Positions 15,984-26,586 are shown, counted from the first letter of the stretch. The stretch: DNA of 64,000 nt from Haematobacter missouriensis (GCF_000740775.1 NZ_JFGS01000001.1:248001-312000); one strand, 5' to 3'. Notes: a model not told the origin generated them from the sequence alone. A program made the numbers and translations.

Positions 15984-18761
15984 ATGAGCATTGCCGACCG
16001 CATAACCCGCTTTCCCTTGCCCTATGATACCGATCGAGGATCCGATCTGGCCGCCGGTTTCGCGGGACTGCCGGAATCGTTGTCCCGCCTGATCGAAGGT
16101 ACCGCAGGGTGCAGCCCCTATCTGGCGGGACTGCTCAGGCGGGAGGCGCCCTGGTTCGACACGGTCGCCCATGCGGAGCCGGAGGAAGTGCTGGCAGCAG
16201 AACTTTCCACCGTCGAAGCTGCGGGCATCGCGGGCGGAGCGGCGCTGGCCGCGACGTTGCGGCAGGCGAAACGGCGGGTGGCCTTGCTGGTTGGACTGTG
16301 CGATCTGGGCGGTGTCTGGACGCTCGCCGAAGTCACGGACGCGCTGACCGCGCTTTCTGACCATGCCGTGCAGGCCTCGATCCGCAGCGCCGTGGCGGAC
16401 GAGATCCGCCGGGGCCGCATTCCCGGCGCCAGGCTGGGCGACGAGGCTTGGGGCGCGGGCATGTTCGTGCTCGCCATGGGCAAGACCGGGGCGGGAGAGC
16501 TCAACTATTCCTCCGATATCGACCTCATATGCCTCTTCGATGAAGAACGCTTCCCCGGAGCCGAGGCGGCGGAGGCGCGTACCGCCTTCATCCGCGCCAC
16601 ACGCCGGATGACCTCGTTGCTATCGGATACCACGCAGGACGGCTACGTGTTCCGCACCGATCTCAGGCTGCGTCCGGATGCCTCGGTGACGCCGGTCTGC
16701 ATCTCCGCGGGAGCGGCGCTGGGATATTACGAAAGCGTGGGGCGCACGTGGGAGCGGGCGGCGCATATCAAGGCCCGTCCCTGCGCTGGAGACATTGCGG
16801 CGGGCGAGAGATATCTGGAGGCGCTTCGGCCATTCGTCTGGCGCAAGAACCTCGACTTCGCGGCTGTGCAGGACATTCAGGAGATGCGCCAGCGCATCCG
16901 GGATCATCGGGGTCTCGGCGGGCCACTGGCGCTGGAGGGGCGGAACCTGAAGCTCGGGACGGGTGGTATCCGCGAGATCGAGTTCTTCGCCCAGACGCGC
17001 CAACTCATCGCCGGGGGGCGTGATCCGGATCTGCGTGTGCGCGGCACCGAGGCCGCGCTGGCCGCGCTGGCGGCGAAAGGCTGGATACCGGAGACGGCGG
17101 CCGATCGGCTGGGTGCGCTCTATCGCGATCATCGGGAAGTGGAGCACCGGCTCCAGATGATAAACGACGCACAGACCCATGATCTGCCCGTCACGGAGGA
17201 GGGGTTCGACCGGCTGGCCCGCTTCTGCGGATCCGGTGATACGGAAGAGTTTCGGGCGGGAATCTCAGCCCGGCTGGGTGAGGTTGTGGACCTGACGGGC
17301 GATTTCTTCACCCCTTCCGTCCCTGCGAGCGGACCTGCACTCAGCCCGCAGGCGCAAGCGGTGGTCGATGGCTGGCCGGCCTATCCCGCCCTTCGCTCCG
17401 CCCGCGCGCGCGAGCTTTTCGCCCGGGTCCGGCCCGAGATCCTTTCCCGCATGCAGCGGGCCGCCCATCCAGATGAGGCGTTGGGCCGGTTCGACGGTTT
17501 CCTGCGAGGCCTGCCCGCCGGGGTTCAAGTCTTCTCTCTGTTCGATGCAAATCCGACTCTGGTCGATCTGATCGTGGATATCTGCGCGACGGCCCCGCGT
17601 CTTGCGGCATATCTTTCGCGGAATGCGACGGTGCTGGACGCGGTGATCGGCGGCAGCTTCTTCTCTCCTTGGCCGGGAATAGCGGCGCTTCGCGCGGATC
17701 TGGTGGCGCGGGTGGGCACGGAGACCGATTATGAGCGACAGCTGGATGCCGCGCGTCGCTGGATGAAGGAATGGCATTTCCGCATCGGCGTCCATCATCT
17801 CCGCGCCCTGATCGACGCCTTCGAATCCGGGCAGCAGTATGCAGAACTGGCGGAGGCGGTCGTTTCGGCCGTGTGGGAGTTTGGAACAGCGGAATTCGCC
17901 CGTCGTCATGGCCCGATGCCCGGCAGGGGGGCCGTCCTGATGGGTATGGGGTCGCTCGGCGCCGGGCGGCTCAACGCAGCCTCCGATCTCGACCTCATCG
18001 TCATCTATGATGCCGCGGGGGCGGAGGTGTCGGAGGGACCGAAGCCGCTTGCCGCCCGCACTTACTACGCCCGCCTGACGCAGGCGCTGCTCACCGCGCA
18101 TTCCGCGCCCACGGCGGAGGGGCATCTCTACGAGGTCGACATGCGTCTTCGCCCGTCCGGGCGGGCGGGACCTGTCGCAACCTCCCTCGGCGCCTTTCGG
18201 GATTATCAGCGGACGGAGGCATGGACATGGGAACACCTCGCCCAGACCCGCGCCCGCGTTCTGGCGGGGGCGGAAGAACTGGCGCTGGACGTGGAGAATT
18301 TCCGCCGGGAGCTTCTGGTGGAGAAATCGGGTGGCGAGACTGTGCGCGCCGATGTGCAGGCCATGCGCATCCGCTTGCAAGAGGCAAAGCCCGGCAGCAT
18401 GTGGGACGGGAAGCTCGGTCGGGGGCGCTTGCAGGACGTGGAGCTTCTGGCTCAGACCTGCGCCCTGCTCGCGGGTGACTCGGCGCGGCGGGTGGAAACG
18501 CAGATCCTTGCCGGACGGCGTACCGGCATTCTGTCGCGGGAGGAAGCGGAGGCGGTGCTCGCCTCCTACCGGCTGTGCTGGCGGCTGGTCGCGGCGGCGC
18601 GGTTGCTGACGGACGGGCCGCTTGATCCCACGACCGTCGGCGCCGGGGGGATGGAGTTCCTGCTGCGCGAAACGGGTGCCGAATCGCTGGAGGCCCTGGC
18701 AGGGGAGCTTCAGCATCGGGCGGCGGAAGCCGCTGCCGTCGCCGATCGGGTGCTGGGTTGA
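15984..18761 (+). CDS. glnE: Bifunctional glutamine synthetase adenylyltransferase/deadenylase
   Basis: Adds AMP to, or removes AMP from, glutamine synthetase in response to PII and glutamine. 925 residues, normal length. Two nucleotidyltransferase domains each show the metal-binding D-x-D: ELNYSSDIDLICLFD in the N-terminal deadenylase half (about residue 175) and GRLNAASDLDLIVIYD in the C-terminal adenylyltransferase half (about residue 665). Each is followed by an Arg-rich R-L-R-P segment and a PII-uridylyltransferase-type helical domain. The ATG at 15984 was preferred because upstream sequence belongs to the ybaK promoter region. Together with glnD at 37.5-40.4 kb it forms the nitrogen-status cascade. 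Confidence 0.95.
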   Translation: MSIADRITRFPLPYDTDRGSDLAAGFAGLPESLSRLIEGTAGCSPYLAGLLRREAPWFDTVAHAEPEEVLAAELSTVEAAGIAGGAALAATLRQAKRRVALLVGLCDLGGVWTLAEVTDALTALSDHAVQASIRSAVADEIRRGRIPGARLGDEAWGAGMFVLAMGKTGAGELNYSSDIDLICLFDEERFPGAEAAEARTAFIRATRRMTSLLSDTTQDGYVFRTDLRLRPDASVTPVCISAGAALGYYESVGRTWERAAHIKARPCAGDIAAGERYLEALRPFVWRKNLDFAAVQDIQEMRQRIRDHRGLGGPLALEGRNLKLGTGGIREIEFFAQTRQLIAGGRDPDLRVRGTEAALAALAAKGWIPETAADRLGALYRDHREVEHRLQMINDAQTHDLPVTEEGFDRLARFCGSGDTEEFRAGISARLGEVVDLTGDFFTPSVPASGPALSPQAQAVVDGWPAYPALRSARARELFARVRPEILSRMQRAAHPDEALGRFDGFLRGLPAGVQVFSLFDANPTLVDLIVDICATAPRLAAYLSRNATVLDAVIGGSFFSPWPGIAALRADLVARVGTETDYERQLDAARRWMKEWHFRIGVHHLRALIDAFESGQQYAELAEAVVSAVWEFGTAEFARRHGPMPGRGAVLMGMGSLGAGRLNAASDLDLIVIYDAAGAEVSEGPKPLAARTYYARLTQALLTAHSAPTAEGHLYEVDMRLRPSGRAGPVATSLGAFRDYQRTEAWTWEHLAQTRARVLAGAEELALDVENFRRELLVEKSGGETVRADVQAMRIRLQEAKPGSMWDGKLGRGRLQDVELLAQTCALLAGDSARRVETQILAGRRTGILSREEAEAVLASYRLCWRLVAAARLLTDGPLDPTTVGAGGMEFLLRETGAESLEALAGELQHRAAEAAAVADRVLG

Positions 18762-18815
18762 GAGACGCTGCCGTTCTGGCTATGCCCGGTGCATCAGCGT
18801 TACCGGAGGGTCAGG

Positions 18816-19649
18816 ATGGACCGTGATGCGAGCAACCGGCTGGTGGCAGACCCGGAAGGGGGCATGCCGCGACTGCTGGAGATCATGCGGCGGCTGCGTG
18901 ACCCGGAAACGGGCTGTGCCTGGGATCTGGAGCAGGACTTCGCCACCATCGCTCCCTACACGATAGAAGAAGCCTACGAGGTTGCTGATGCGATCGAACG
19001 GCAGGCCTGGGGAGAGTTGAAGGGAGAACTGGGCGATCTGCTCTTTCAATCCGTCTTTCATGCGCAGATGGCCCAGGAGCGGGGTCTTTTCGATTTTGGC
19101 GACGTGGTAACATCCATCGCGGACAAGATGGTCGCCCGTCATCCGCATGTCTTCGACAAGCCCGACCCCGAAAGGACGGCAGACGCCCAGACCGTCGAAT
19201 GGGAGCGCGTTAAGGCCGCAGAGCGGACCGCCCGGGCGGAGACGGGAGTGCTGGATGGCGTGGCACTGGGCCTGCCCGCGTTGCTCCGCGCAGTGAAGCT
19301 GCAAAAACGCGCCGCTCGCGTCGGCTTCGATTGGACATCGGCGGAGGATGTTCTGGCCAAGCTGGCGGAAGAATCGCGCGAGCTGGTGGAGGCGCGGGCC
19401 GAACTCGGCCAGAGTGAGGTGGAGGAGGAGTTTGGCGATCTGCTCTTCGTCATGGCCAATCTCGCCCGTCACCTGAAGGTGGACCCGGAGGCGGCCCTAA
19501 GGGCCGCGAATGCCAAGTTCTCCCGGCGGTTCGCCGCGATAGAGGCAGGTCTTGCTCGCGACGGGCGCCGCCCGGAGGATGCGTCGCTGGAGGAGATGGA
19601 GGCTCTCTGGACTGAAGCCAAACGCGCGGAAAAAACCGAAGCACGCTGA
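18816..19649 (+). CDS. mazG: Nucleoside triphosphate pyrophosphohydrolase MazG
   Basis: House-cleaning NTP pyrophosphatase. 277 residues with the tandem MazG domains of the long form. The first (about 10-115) has EEAYEVADAIERQ and ELGDLLFQSVFHAQ, and the second (about 150-235) has EESRELVEARAELG and EEFGDLLFVMANLAR. These hold the EExxE and ExxD metal ligands. The ATG at 18816 is five bases after GGAGGG; nine codons upstream is another possible but weaker start. Confidence 0.93.
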   Translation: MDRDASNRLVADPEGGMPRLLEIMRRLRDPETGCAWDLEQDFATIAPYTIEEAYEVADAIERQAWGELKGELGDLLFQSVFHAQMAQERGLFDFGDVVTSIADKMVARHPHVFDKPDPERTADAQTVEWERVKAAERTARAETGVLDGVALGLPALLRAVKLQKRAARVGFDWTSAEDVLAKLAEESRELVEARAELGQSEVEEEFGDLLFVMANLARHLKVDPEAALRAANAKFSRRFAAIEAGLARDGRRPEDASLEEMEALWTEAKRAEKTEAR

Positions 19650-19651
19650 TC

Positions 19652-19682
19652 GGCGAAGGTGAGATATCACATCACCTTCGCC
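19652..19682. terminator. Bidirectional terminator, mazG / M20 peptidase
   Basis: Perfect 11-bp stem GGCGAAGGTGA/TCACCTTCGCC with a 9-nt loop between two convergent genes. On the minus strand it is 19 bp after the peptidase stop. Confidence 0.65.
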
Positions 19683-19700
19683 ACGTAAGTATCAGATATC

Positions 19701-21083
19701 TCAAGTCAGAGCTGAAAGTATCCTTACCCAGCTCCTGATGCCTTTGTGATAGCTCTCAAGGTCATATTTCTCATTCGGCGAATGGATCTGGTCGTCATCC
19801 TTGCCGAAGCCGATGAGCATGGGATCGGTGTGCAGGATGTTCTGAAAATATCCCGCAATCGGAATGGACCCGCCCGCGCCGATATAGGCGGCAGGAATTT
19901 CCCATTCGTCCGACAGCGCGCGGCGTGCCTTTTCGAATGCCGGGTTGGATATCTCCACCTGGCTTGCGGGAGAGGCGGAGTGGTCCTTGAACTCCACCTT
20001 TACATCCGCCGGAAGACGCGAGCGGACATAGTCCTGAAACGCTGTTTCGATCTTGTTCGGATCCTGCGTGCCGACCAGACGGAAGCTTATCTTGGCAGAA
20101 GCTTTCGACGGCAGCACGGTCTTGAAACCAGCGCCTTCGTAACCGCCCGAGATGCCGTTGACCTCGCAGGTGGGGCGGGACCAGATCATCTCCAAGGGGG
20201 TCCGGTCGGTCTCACCTGCGGGTACGGACAGGCCGACCTGCCCAAGAAAATCCGCGCTGTCGAAGGCGAGCCGCTGCCACTGGGCCCGCATCTCATCCGA
20301 CAGTTCCGGCACGCCATCATAGAAGCCGGGCAGGGTGATGCGGCCGTTTTCGTCGTGAAGGCCGGCGATGATATCCGCCAGAACCCGGATCGGATTGATC
20401 GCGATGCCGCCGAAGGAGCCGGAGTGGAGATCTTTATCCGCTCCGGTCAGGATCACCTCCTGCCCGAGAAGCCCGCGAAGCTGGGTCACGATGGCGGGTG
20501 TGTCCCCGAACATGCCCGTGTCGCAGATGAGTGCGATGTCCGCCTTCAGCTCCTCTGCGTTCTCCTTCATGAACGGAACGAGGGAGGGGGAGCCGGATTC
20601 CTCCTCCCCCTCGAAGAAGATCGTCAGCCGACCGGGCAGCGTTCCGGTCACTGCCTTCCAGGCACGGCACGCCTCGACAAAGGTCATGAGCTGCCCCTTG
20701 TCATCCGCCGAGCCGCGCCCGCGGATGACCTTGCCCGCAGGTGTATCCTCAAGCTGGGGATCGAACGGATCTCGGTCCCACAGATTAAGCGGGTCAACGG
20801 GTTGTACGTCATAGTGGCCGTAGAACAGCAGGTGCGGACCCGTGCCTTCCGAATGTGCCACGACCATGGGATGCTTTGGTGTGGGTCGCTTGGACGCCTC
20901 AAACCCGATCGCCGTCAACTCATCCACCAGCCAGTCCGCCGCCCGGTTGCAATCGCCCGCGAAGGCCGGGTCGGTGGAGATCGATGGGATGCGCAGCAGG
21001 TCCATGAGGCGGTCGAGCGAATCAGGCAACTGCGCGTCCACCCGGGCAAGCACCTCGTCTAGCCTATCCTGATCGAGTGACAT
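19701..21083 (-). CDS. M20 family metallopeptidase (dipeptidase)
   Basis: 460 residues, cytoplasmic (no signal). The dinuclear zinc-site motifs appear in order: LLFYGHYDVQPVDP (His, Asp), GRGSADDKGQ (Asp), FEGEEESGSPS (Glu-Glu) and LHSGSFGG in the lid/dimerisation domain, then a late His region (ILHTDPMLIGFG). It most resembles the carnosinase-like/ArgE-DapE-related dipeptidase group; the exact substrate is unknown. ATATTCC and GGAGATATTCC before the ATG provide a ribosome site. Confidence 0.9.
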   Translation of the reverse strand: MSLDQDRLDEVLARVDAQLPDSLDRLMDLLRIPSISTDPAFAGDCNRAADWLVDELTAIGFEASKRPTPKHPMVVAHSEGTGPHLLFYGHYDVQPVDPLNLWDRDPFDPQLEDTPAGKVIRGRGSADDKGQLMTFVEACRAWKAVTGTLPGRLTIFFEGEEESGSPSLVPFMKENAEELKADIALICDTGMFGDTPAIVTQLRGLLGQEVILTGADKDLHSGSFGGIAINPIRVLADIIAGLHDENGRITLPGFYDGVPELSDEMRAQWQRLAFDSADFLGQVGLSVPAGETDRTPLEMIWSRPTCEVNGISGGYEGAGFKTVLPSKASAKISFRLVGTQDPNKIETAFQDYVRSRLPADVKVEFKDHSASPASQVEISNPAFEKARRALSDEWEIPAAYIGAGGSIPIAGYFQNILHTDPMLIGFGKDDDQIHSPNEKYDLESYHKGIRSWVRILSALT

Positions 21084-21100
21084 GGAATATCTCCTTCCGA

Positions 21101-21129
21101 TTGCGGACGGAGCCTATCAGGCATATCAG
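21101..21129 (+). promoter_or_regulatory. Possible promoter of the secreted-protein gene before hemA
   Basis: TTGCGG (21101-21106) and TATCAG (21124-21129) with a 17-bp spacer, about 50 bp before the start codon. It matches sigma-70 consensus only moderately. Confidence 0.35.
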
Positions 21130-21180
21130 CCCTGTCCAGAGACGACCCCGGCAGAGTTTCCCTGAGGATGGAGAAGACGG

Positions 21181-21756
21181 ATGCGGATCTGGAGCATGAC
21201 GGCGGCCCTGATGCTTGTTGCCGGTGCTGCTGCGGCGGAGCCGGTGAGTGGGGCGGTCGCGAAGGGGGCGCTGTTCTCCCCGAAAGGGGCTCAGGCGTCC
21301 ATCGGTACGCAACCCTTCCTATCTGCCAGCGATATCAAAGTATTAGAGCAGGTTGCCGCCACGCAGAAATACTATGGTGCCGTGGCCCTGTCGCCGGACG
21401 AGGGGTTGATGTCGGAAGCGACTTTCGCCGCTGCGAACTATCACGCCGTCGAGCCTGCGCGGAAGGCCGCTCTGGCCGCCTGCAACGCACGGCGCAAGAA
21501 GGGTTCGAAGCCCTGCGTCCTCGTGGGAGACATCCTGCCCGTGGGCTGGAAGAAGGGTCGACCGGTGCAGCTTTCCACCGATGCGACGGCGGGATTCGAG
21601 CAGGTTTATCTGTCCGCGAAGGCCCCAAAGGCGCTGGCCGGGTCGCTTGAGACAGGACACTGGGCCATTGCAACCGGAGCCGGGGCGCGCGAAAAGGCCG
21701 TTCAGGACTGTGCCACGAAAGGCGCGGGAGACTGCCGCGTGCTTCTGGCGGATTGA
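21181..21756 (+). CDS. Secreted protein of unknown function upstream of hemA
   Basis: 191 residues with a Sec signal peptide (MRIWSMTAALMLVAGAAAAEP). The C-terminal part (WAIATGAGAREKAVQDCATKGAGDCRVLL) resembles the Cys-containing repeats of DUF4189-like secreted proteins. A middle segment (YYGAVALSPDEG) looks like a second, weaker copy of the same unit. There are four cysteines, suggesting periplasmic disulfides. It precedes hemA by 160 bp on the same strand, but no functional link to tetrapyrrole synthesis is evident. Confidence 0.7.
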   Translation: MRIWSMTAALMLVAGAAAAEPVSGAVAKGALFSPKGAQASIGTQPFLSASDIKVLEQVAATQKYYGAVALSPDEGLMSEATFAAANYHAVEPARKAALAACNARRKKGSKPCVLVGDILPVGWKKGRPVQLSTDATAGFEQVYLSAKAPKALAGSLETGHWAIATGAGAREKAVQDCATKGAGDCRVLLAD

Positions 21757-21917
21757 GTCTCTCCGACCAAAGTCTCATCACCGGCAAGCCAGCGGCGGTT
21801 GACAGGAGGCGAGTCGGGGATTTTGGTTAAAGACGTTCCGGTGCGGCCGGATCGTTCTGAAAAAAGAGATGTGCGGCTCTGGCCGCCCTGCCCAAGCAAG
21901 CCGCCAGGGAGCGACGG

Positions 21918-23141
21918 ATGAATTACGAACTGGCCCTAGACGAAGCCCTCGGCCATCTGCACACCGAAGGCCGCTACCGGACCTTCATCGACATAGAGCG
22001 TCGGAAGGGTCAGTTCCCGAAGGCCGTCTGGACGCGGCCGGACGGGTCGAAGAAGGATATCACCGTCTGGTGCGGTAACGACTACCTGGGCATGGGGGAG
22101 CATCCCGTCGTGCTGGATGCGATGCATGCAGCGCTTGAAGAGACCGGAGCGGGTTCGGGCGGCACACGCAACATCTCAGGCTCCACCGTCTACCATCGGA
22201 TGCTGGAAGCCGAGCTTGCCGATCTGCACGGCAAGGAAGCGGCGCTGGTTTTCTCCTCTGCCTATGTGGCCAACGACACGACGCTTTCCACCCTCTCCAC
22301 CTTGTTTCCGGGGCTGGTGATCCTGTCGGACGAATTGAACCATGCCTCCATGATCCAGGGCATCCGCAATGCCCGGTGCGAGCGTCACGTCTTCCGTCAT
22401 AACGATCTGGCCCATCTGCGAGCGCTGTTGGAAAAGGTCGAGAAGGGGCGGCCCGTCCTGATCGCCTTTGAATCGGTCTATTCGATGGACGGCGACTTCG
22501 GTCCTATTCGGGAGATCTGTGATCTGGCGGAAGAATTCGGTGCCCTGACCTATATCGATGAGGTGCATGCGGTCGGGATGTATGGCCGGCGCGGCGGCGG
22601 CGTGACGGAGCGTGACGGGCTCGCGCATCGGATCGACATCATTAACGGTACTCTGGGCAAGGCTTTTGGTGTGTTTGGCGGCTACATCGCGACTTCTGCG
22701 AAGATGGCCGACGCCGTGCGTTCCTACGCTCCGGGATTCATCTTTACCACCTCGCTGCCCCCCGTTGTCGCGGCAGGGGCGGCGGCGTCCGTGCGGCATC
22801 TGAAGGGCGATCAGGGCCGTCGCGATATCCATCAGGCGAAAGCGGCGGCGCTGAAGCTGCGCCTGCGCGGTCTGGGCATGCCGGTGATGGACAATGGCTC
22901 TCATATCGTGCCGGTGCTGGTCGGTGATCCGCGGCATTGCAAAATGCTCTCGGATCATCTGCTCGAGGATTTCGGTATTTACGTCCAGCCGATCAACTTC
23001 CCTACCGTCCCACGCGGCACGGAGCGGCTGCGCTTCACGCCGTCCCCGGTTCACTCCGCGGCAGACATGGATCAGCTTGTTCGTGCGATGGATGCACTCT
23101 GGTCCCATTGCGCGCTGAATCGCGCCGAACTTTCTGCCTGA
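21918..23141 (+). CDS. hemA: 5-aminolevulinate synthase
   Basis: Condenses glycine and succinyl-CoA to 5-aminolevulinate (Shemin pathway), the first step of heme and, where present, bacteriochlorophyll synthesis. 407 residues, a standard alpha-oxoamine synthase. The PLP lysine is K248 in [26 protein letters not shown] carries the PLP-contacting Asp/His, and the glycine-binding N-terminal region has [11 protein letters not shown] and [10 protein letters not shown]. The length and sequence match the Rhodobacter HemA/HemT type. A TTGACA at 21799-21804 may be a -35 element but its -10 partner is poor. No FnrL (TTGAT-N4-ATCAA) site is visible. Confidence 0.97.
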   Translation: MNYELALDEALGHLHTEGRYRTFIDIERRKGQFPKAVWTRPDGSKKDITVWCGNDYLGMGEHPVVLDAMHAALEETGAGSGGTRNISGSTVYHRMLEAELADLHGKEAALVFSSAYVANDTTLSTLSTLFPGLVILSDELNHASMIQGIRNARCERHVFRHNDLAHLRALLEKVEKGRPVLIAFESVYSMDGDFGPIREICDLAEEFGALTYIDEVHAVGMYGRRGGGVTERDGLAHRIDIINGTLGKAFGVFGGYIATSAKMADAVRSYAPGFIFTTSLPPVVAAGAAASVRHLKGDQGRRDIHQAKAAALKLRLRGLGMPVMDNGSHIVPVLVGDPRHCKMLSDHLLEDFGIYVQPINFPTVPRGTERLRFTPSPVHSAADMDQLVRAMDALWSHCALNRAELSA

Positions 23142-23261
23142 GGATGTTCCCTTAGTGCAAAACCCCTTGTCCTGTGTTAAGAGATAATCAAAAGGTCGAA
23201 GTCATCCTGTGCGAGGCGAATCGACCTGGGGCAGCAGGTTTTAGGGCATGGGGCAGAGCGC

Positions 23262-24458
23262 ATGATCGGGCGGAGGTCTTCACTCCCGGTGGGGGACGTG
23301 GACAGACCCAAGGGTTTTGACGACTTCGATCTGAAGCTCGGCGACATCATGCGCGGAGAGCGCGCGACGCTGGGCAAATCGCTGTTGGATGTCCAACGTG
23401 AATTGCGGATCAAGGCGACATACATCGCGGCAATAGAGAATACGGACGCGTCCGCGTTCGAGGCGCCGAGCTTCATCGCCGGATATGTCCGTTCGTATGC
23501 GCGATACTTGGGAATGGACCCGGAACAGACCTTTCAGCGATTCTGCGCCGAGGCCAATTTTGCCGTGGCTCATGGTATGTCGGCGGAAGCGTCGAGCCTG
23601 CGCGGCCCGGCGCCGGTTCCTCTGCGGAAGGCACATAAGGAATATCGCGATCCGCTGGCCGATCCGAATCCCAAGTTCCTGCCGCGCAAGCAAAGCGTTT
23701 TCAGTCACGTGGAACCGCGCGCCATCGGTTCTGTGCTTGTGCTGGTTGGACTCATCGCCGGGTTGGGATACGGCGGCTGGTCCGTGCTTCAGCAAATTCA
23801 GCGTGTAAAGCTTTCTCCCGTGGATCAGTCCCCGGGAGTGACGGCGGAGCTTGATCCGCTCGCGGGAGTCGAGCCGCTGGTGACGGCCGATTCCGCGGTT
23901 CTCGATCCGGTGCGGCCTTCGGCCGAGGCCTTTGATCGGCTCTACCGCCCGCAAGCGCTGGACGTTCCGGTTATCGAGAGCCGTGACGGGCCGATTGCCG
24001 CCATTGATCCCGCGACTACCGGTATTCTGGCGCACAACGCTCCTGTGGAACTCGCGGAAGCCGCGCTCCCCTTGCCCATTCCCATGCAGACGCCCAATGT
24101 CGCCTTGCCGCAGGTAGTCGCTGCTGCAGCGCCGGAGGTTGCGATCATTGCGGTGCGTCCCGCTTGGGTTCGTGTGCAAGCGTCCAATGGCACGATCATC
24201 CTCGAGAAGATACTGGACGCGGGCGAGCGTTTCCCCCTTCCGCAAAGCGAAGAACCGGCGACGCTCCGTGCCGGCAATTCCGGGGCCGTGTATTTCGCAG
24301 TGAACGGTGAGACTTATGGACCTGCCGCAGCGGGTGCACAGGTTGTCAAGAATGTGAAGCTCTCGCCAGACGCGTTGAAAACCAGCTTTCAGGTGGCCGA
24401 TCTTGCAAAGGATCCCGCGCTTGCGAAGGTCGTCGCCATGGCGGAGGCGACCGAGTAG
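23262..24458 (+). CDS. RodZ-like protein: helix-turn-helix, one membrane span, DUF4115
   Basis: 398 residues. Cytoplasmic HTH_25 domain (about 25-95; [23 protein letters not shown], then [16 protein letters not shown]), a basic linker, one transmembrane helix (about 158-180, [19 protein letters not shown]), a long Ala/Pro periplasmic linker, and a C-terminal DUF4115 domain (about 300-385, [26 protein letters not shown]). This is the domain order of RodZ, which links MreB to the cell-wall elongation machinery. ispG follows 50 bp downstream, as in many proteobacteria. Confidence 0.88.
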   Translation: MIGRRSSLPVGDVDRPKGFDDFDLKLGDIMRGERATLGKSLLDVQRELRIKATYIAAIENTDASAFEAPSFIAGYVRSYARYLGMDPEQTFQRFCAEANFAVAHGMSAEASSLRGPAPVPLRKAHKEYRDPLADPNPKFLPRKQSVFSHVEPRAIGSVLVLVGLIAGLGYGGWSVLQQIQRVKLSPVDQSPGVTAELDPLAGVEPLVTADSAVLDPVRPSAEAFDRLYRPQALDVPVIESRDGPIAAIDPATTGILAHNAPVELAEAALPLPIPMQTPNVALPQVVAAAAPEVAIIAVRPAWVRVQASNGTIILEKILDAGERFPLPQSEEPATLRAGNSGAVYFAVNGETYGPAAAGAQVVKNVKLSPDALKTSFQVADLAKDPALAKVVAMAEATE

Positions 24459-24508
24459 TTGCCGACCCATGCTGGCGCAGCTATCTAGGGGTGCGAGAGG
24501 AGAGCAGA

Positions 24509-25651
24509 ATGTCGCTCAACCATGTGCGCCCTTGGCGCAACATCTACCGCCGCAAATCACGCCAGATCCGGGTAGGTTCTGTCCTCGTCGGAGGGGATGC
24601 GCCGATCTCGGTGCAGACGATGACGAATACACTGACGACCGATGTCGCCGGAACGCTCGACCAGATCAATCGTGCTGCCGCCGTTGGCGCGGATATCGTG
24701 CGTGTGTCGACGCCGGATGCAGAATCCACCGCGGCGCTGCGGGAGATCGTGCGCGAAAGCCCGGTGCCGATCGTCGCGGATATCCATTTCCACTACAAGC
24801 GTGCCATAGAAGCTGCGGAGGCAGGGGCCGCCTGTCTGCGCATCAATCCCGGCAATATCGGTTCGGCCGAGCGGGTTAGGGAAGTGGTGCGGGCTGCCCG
24901 CGATCATGGGTGTTCCATCCGTATCGGAGTGAATGCCGGCTCGCTCGAGCGGCATCTGCTGGAGAAATACGGCGAACCTTGCCCGGATGCGATGGTCGAA
25001 TCCGGCATGGATCACATCAAGCTTCTGCAGGACAACGACTTTCACGAATTCAAGATCTCGGTAAAGGCGTCGGACGTGTTCCTTGCCGCCGCCGCCTATC
25101 AGGCGATCGGTGAGGTGACGGACTGCCCGATCCACCTTGGGATCACCGAAGCGGGCGGGTTGATGTCCGGCACGATCAAATCCGCGATCGGACTGGGCAA
25201 TCTGCTCTGGATGGGGATTGGCGATACGATCCGGGTTTCGCTCTCCGCCGATCCTGTCGAGGAGGTGAAGGTCGGTTACGATATCTTGAAATCACTGGGG
25301 CTACGTCACCGGGGTGTCACGATTATCTCTTGTCCGTCCTGCGCGCGTCAGGGGTTCAACGTGATCGAGACCGTCGCGAAGCTGGAGGAGCGGCTGGCCC
25401 ATGTGACCACCTCCATGTCGCTGTCCATCATTGGTTGTGTCGTCAACGGTCCGGGCGAGGCGCTGATGACAGATATCGGTTTCACCGGGGGCGGTGCGGG
25501 CAACGGTATGGTTTACATGGCGGGCAAGCAGTCGCACCGCATGTCGAACGATGAAATGGTGGACCATATCGTCGGACTTGTGGAGCAGCGCGCCGAAGAA
25601 ATCAGAGCGCGTGAAGATGAGGAAGCTGCCGCGGCCACTGCTGCGGAATAA
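24509..25651 (+). CDS. ispG: 4-hydroxy-3-methylbut-2-enyl diphosphate synthase IspG
   Basis: [4Fe-4S] enzyme of the MEP isoprenoid pathway converting ME-cPP to HMBPP. 380 residues. The N-terminal TIM-barrel has [12 protein letters not shown] and the C-terminal domain holds the cluster cysteines in [13 protein letters not shown] and [12 protein letters not shown]. No extra domain is inserted, so it is the short bacterial form. ATG at 24509 follows GAGAGGAGAG; a GTG six codons earlier is less likely. Confidence 0.95.
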   Translation: MSLNHVRPWRNIYRRKSRQIRVGSVLVGGDAPISVQTMTNTLTTDVAGTLDQINRAAAVGADIVRVSTPDAESTAALREIVRESPVPIVADIHFHYKRAIEAAEAGAACLRINPGNIGSAERVREVVRAARDHGCSIRIGVNAGSLERHLLEKYGEPCPDAMVESGMDHIKLLQDNDFHEFKISVKASDVFLAAAAYQAIGEVTDCPIHLGITEAGGLMSGTIKSAIGLGNLLWMGIGDTIRVSLSADPVEEVKVGYDILKSLGLRHRGVTIISCPSCARQGFNVIETVAKLEERLAHVTTSMSLSIIGCVVNGPGEALMTDIGFTGGGAGNGMVYMAGKQSHRMSNDEMVDHIVGLVEQRAEEIRAREDEEAAAATAAE

Positions 25652-25658
25652 CTGACTA

Positions 25659-25689
25659 CCGTGGCTCGGCGCTCCTGTCCGAACCACGG
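25659..25689. terminator. Terminator hairpin between ispG and the DsbA-like gene
   Basis: The arms CCGTGGCTCGG (25659-25669) and CCGAACCACGG (25679-25689) pair with one mismatch and a 9-nt loop, between convergent stops. Confidence 0.5.
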
Positions 25690-25702
25690 CAATCGCGAGA
25701 GC

Positions 25703-26458
25703 TTAACCGCGGGCGTCAGCCACAATCTTGCGCAGTCCGTCGATCGGAACGTAGCCGCGAACCAGAGTGTTGCCGATCACGAACATCGGGGTCCCCTGAA
25801 TCTGCAGGGCTTCCGCCAGATCATGGTTCTTCTGAATGACTGCTGTCACCTCTGGCGAGTCCATTTCGGCTTTCACCTTGGCAGCATCCAGCCCGAGCTT
25901 CTTGGAGAGATCGGCCAACGTCGCTTCCGTAGGCTCGCCTCTGAGTTCCATGAGCGCGTCATGCGCCGTCTTGTAGGCCGCATCCCCTCCAAGGTTCTTG
26001 ACCGCGATCGCGAACTTGGAAGAGGTGAGCGAAGCCTCGCCCAGAATGGGAAATTCCTTCAGGATGAAACGGATGTTTCCATCGGCGCGGATCAGTTCCT
26101 CCACTTCCGGATTAGCCTTCCGACAGTAGCCGCAGCGGTAGTCCATGAATTCGACCAACGTGACATCCCCTTCGGGATTACCACCCACCCAAGAGTAGCC
26201 ATCGTTGTAGATAGCGTCATGGTTGTTCTGTAGCATCTTGATATCCGCCTGTGCCTGTTGGGCATATTGCTGGGATTCGAGAGCCTGCGACATGTCGATC
26301 AGAACATCCGGGTGTTCCATCAGATAGTCCCGAACGGCGGCGCCGAAGGCGGCCTTCTCCTCTGCCGTCATTGACTTGATGTCGAACGCGGCGGCCGGCA
26401 TCGCGGTTCCGAGGGCGAGCAGCGCACCGAGCGCGAAGCGGCGAAGGGGCAGGGGCAT
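25703..26458 (-). CDS. DsbA/DsbG-type thioredoxin-fold periplasmic protein
   Basis: 251 residues with a signal peptide (ending GTAMPAAAF). Next come a helical N-terminal segment (about 25-80) and then a DsbA-like thioredoxin domain with active site CGYC in MDYRCGYCRKANPEVEEL, followed by a helical insertion and the cis-Pro strand (IQGTPMFVIGN). The N-terminal helix plus CGYC layout resembles the ScsC/DsbG-like suppressor-of-copper-sensitivity and related disulfide isomerase/oxidase proteins of alphaproteobacteria. The exact redox direction is unknown. Confidence 0.88.
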   Translation of the reverse strand: MPLPLRRFALGALLALGTAMPAAAFDIKSMTAEEKAAFGAAVRDYLMEHPDVLIDMSQALESQQYAQQAQADIKMLQNNHDAIYNDGYSWVGGNPEGDVTLVEFMDYRCGYCRKANPEVEELIRADGNIRFILKEFPILGEASLTSSKFAIAVKNLGGDAAYKTAHDALMELRGEPTEATLADLSKKLGLDAAKVKAEMDSPEVTAVIQKNHDLAEALQIQGTPMFVIGNTLVRGYVPIDGLRKIVADARG

Positions 26459-26520
26459 CTGGGGTTCCTTGAACAGCGGAAATAGGGTCTCGGGCGGCTC
26501 TCCTCACGGCGGAACGGGTC

Positions 26521-26549
26521 TTGACCCACCCAATGCCGCGGCAGACAAC
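26521..26549 (+). promoter_or_regulatory. Possible promoter of the aminotransferase gene
   Basis: TTGACC (26521-26526), 17-bp spacer, GACAAC (26544-26549), about 40 bp before the ATG. Good -35, weak -10. Confidence 0.3.
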
Positions 26550-26586
26550 GACGCCGTCGGTATGCGGCCATCATAAGGAGGGAGCG

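Noticed and set aside
21500-21525. T-loop-like GGTTCGA motif suggesting a tRNA
   Set aside because: It lies inside the coding sequence of the secreted protein before hemA, and no cloverleaf can be drawn around it.
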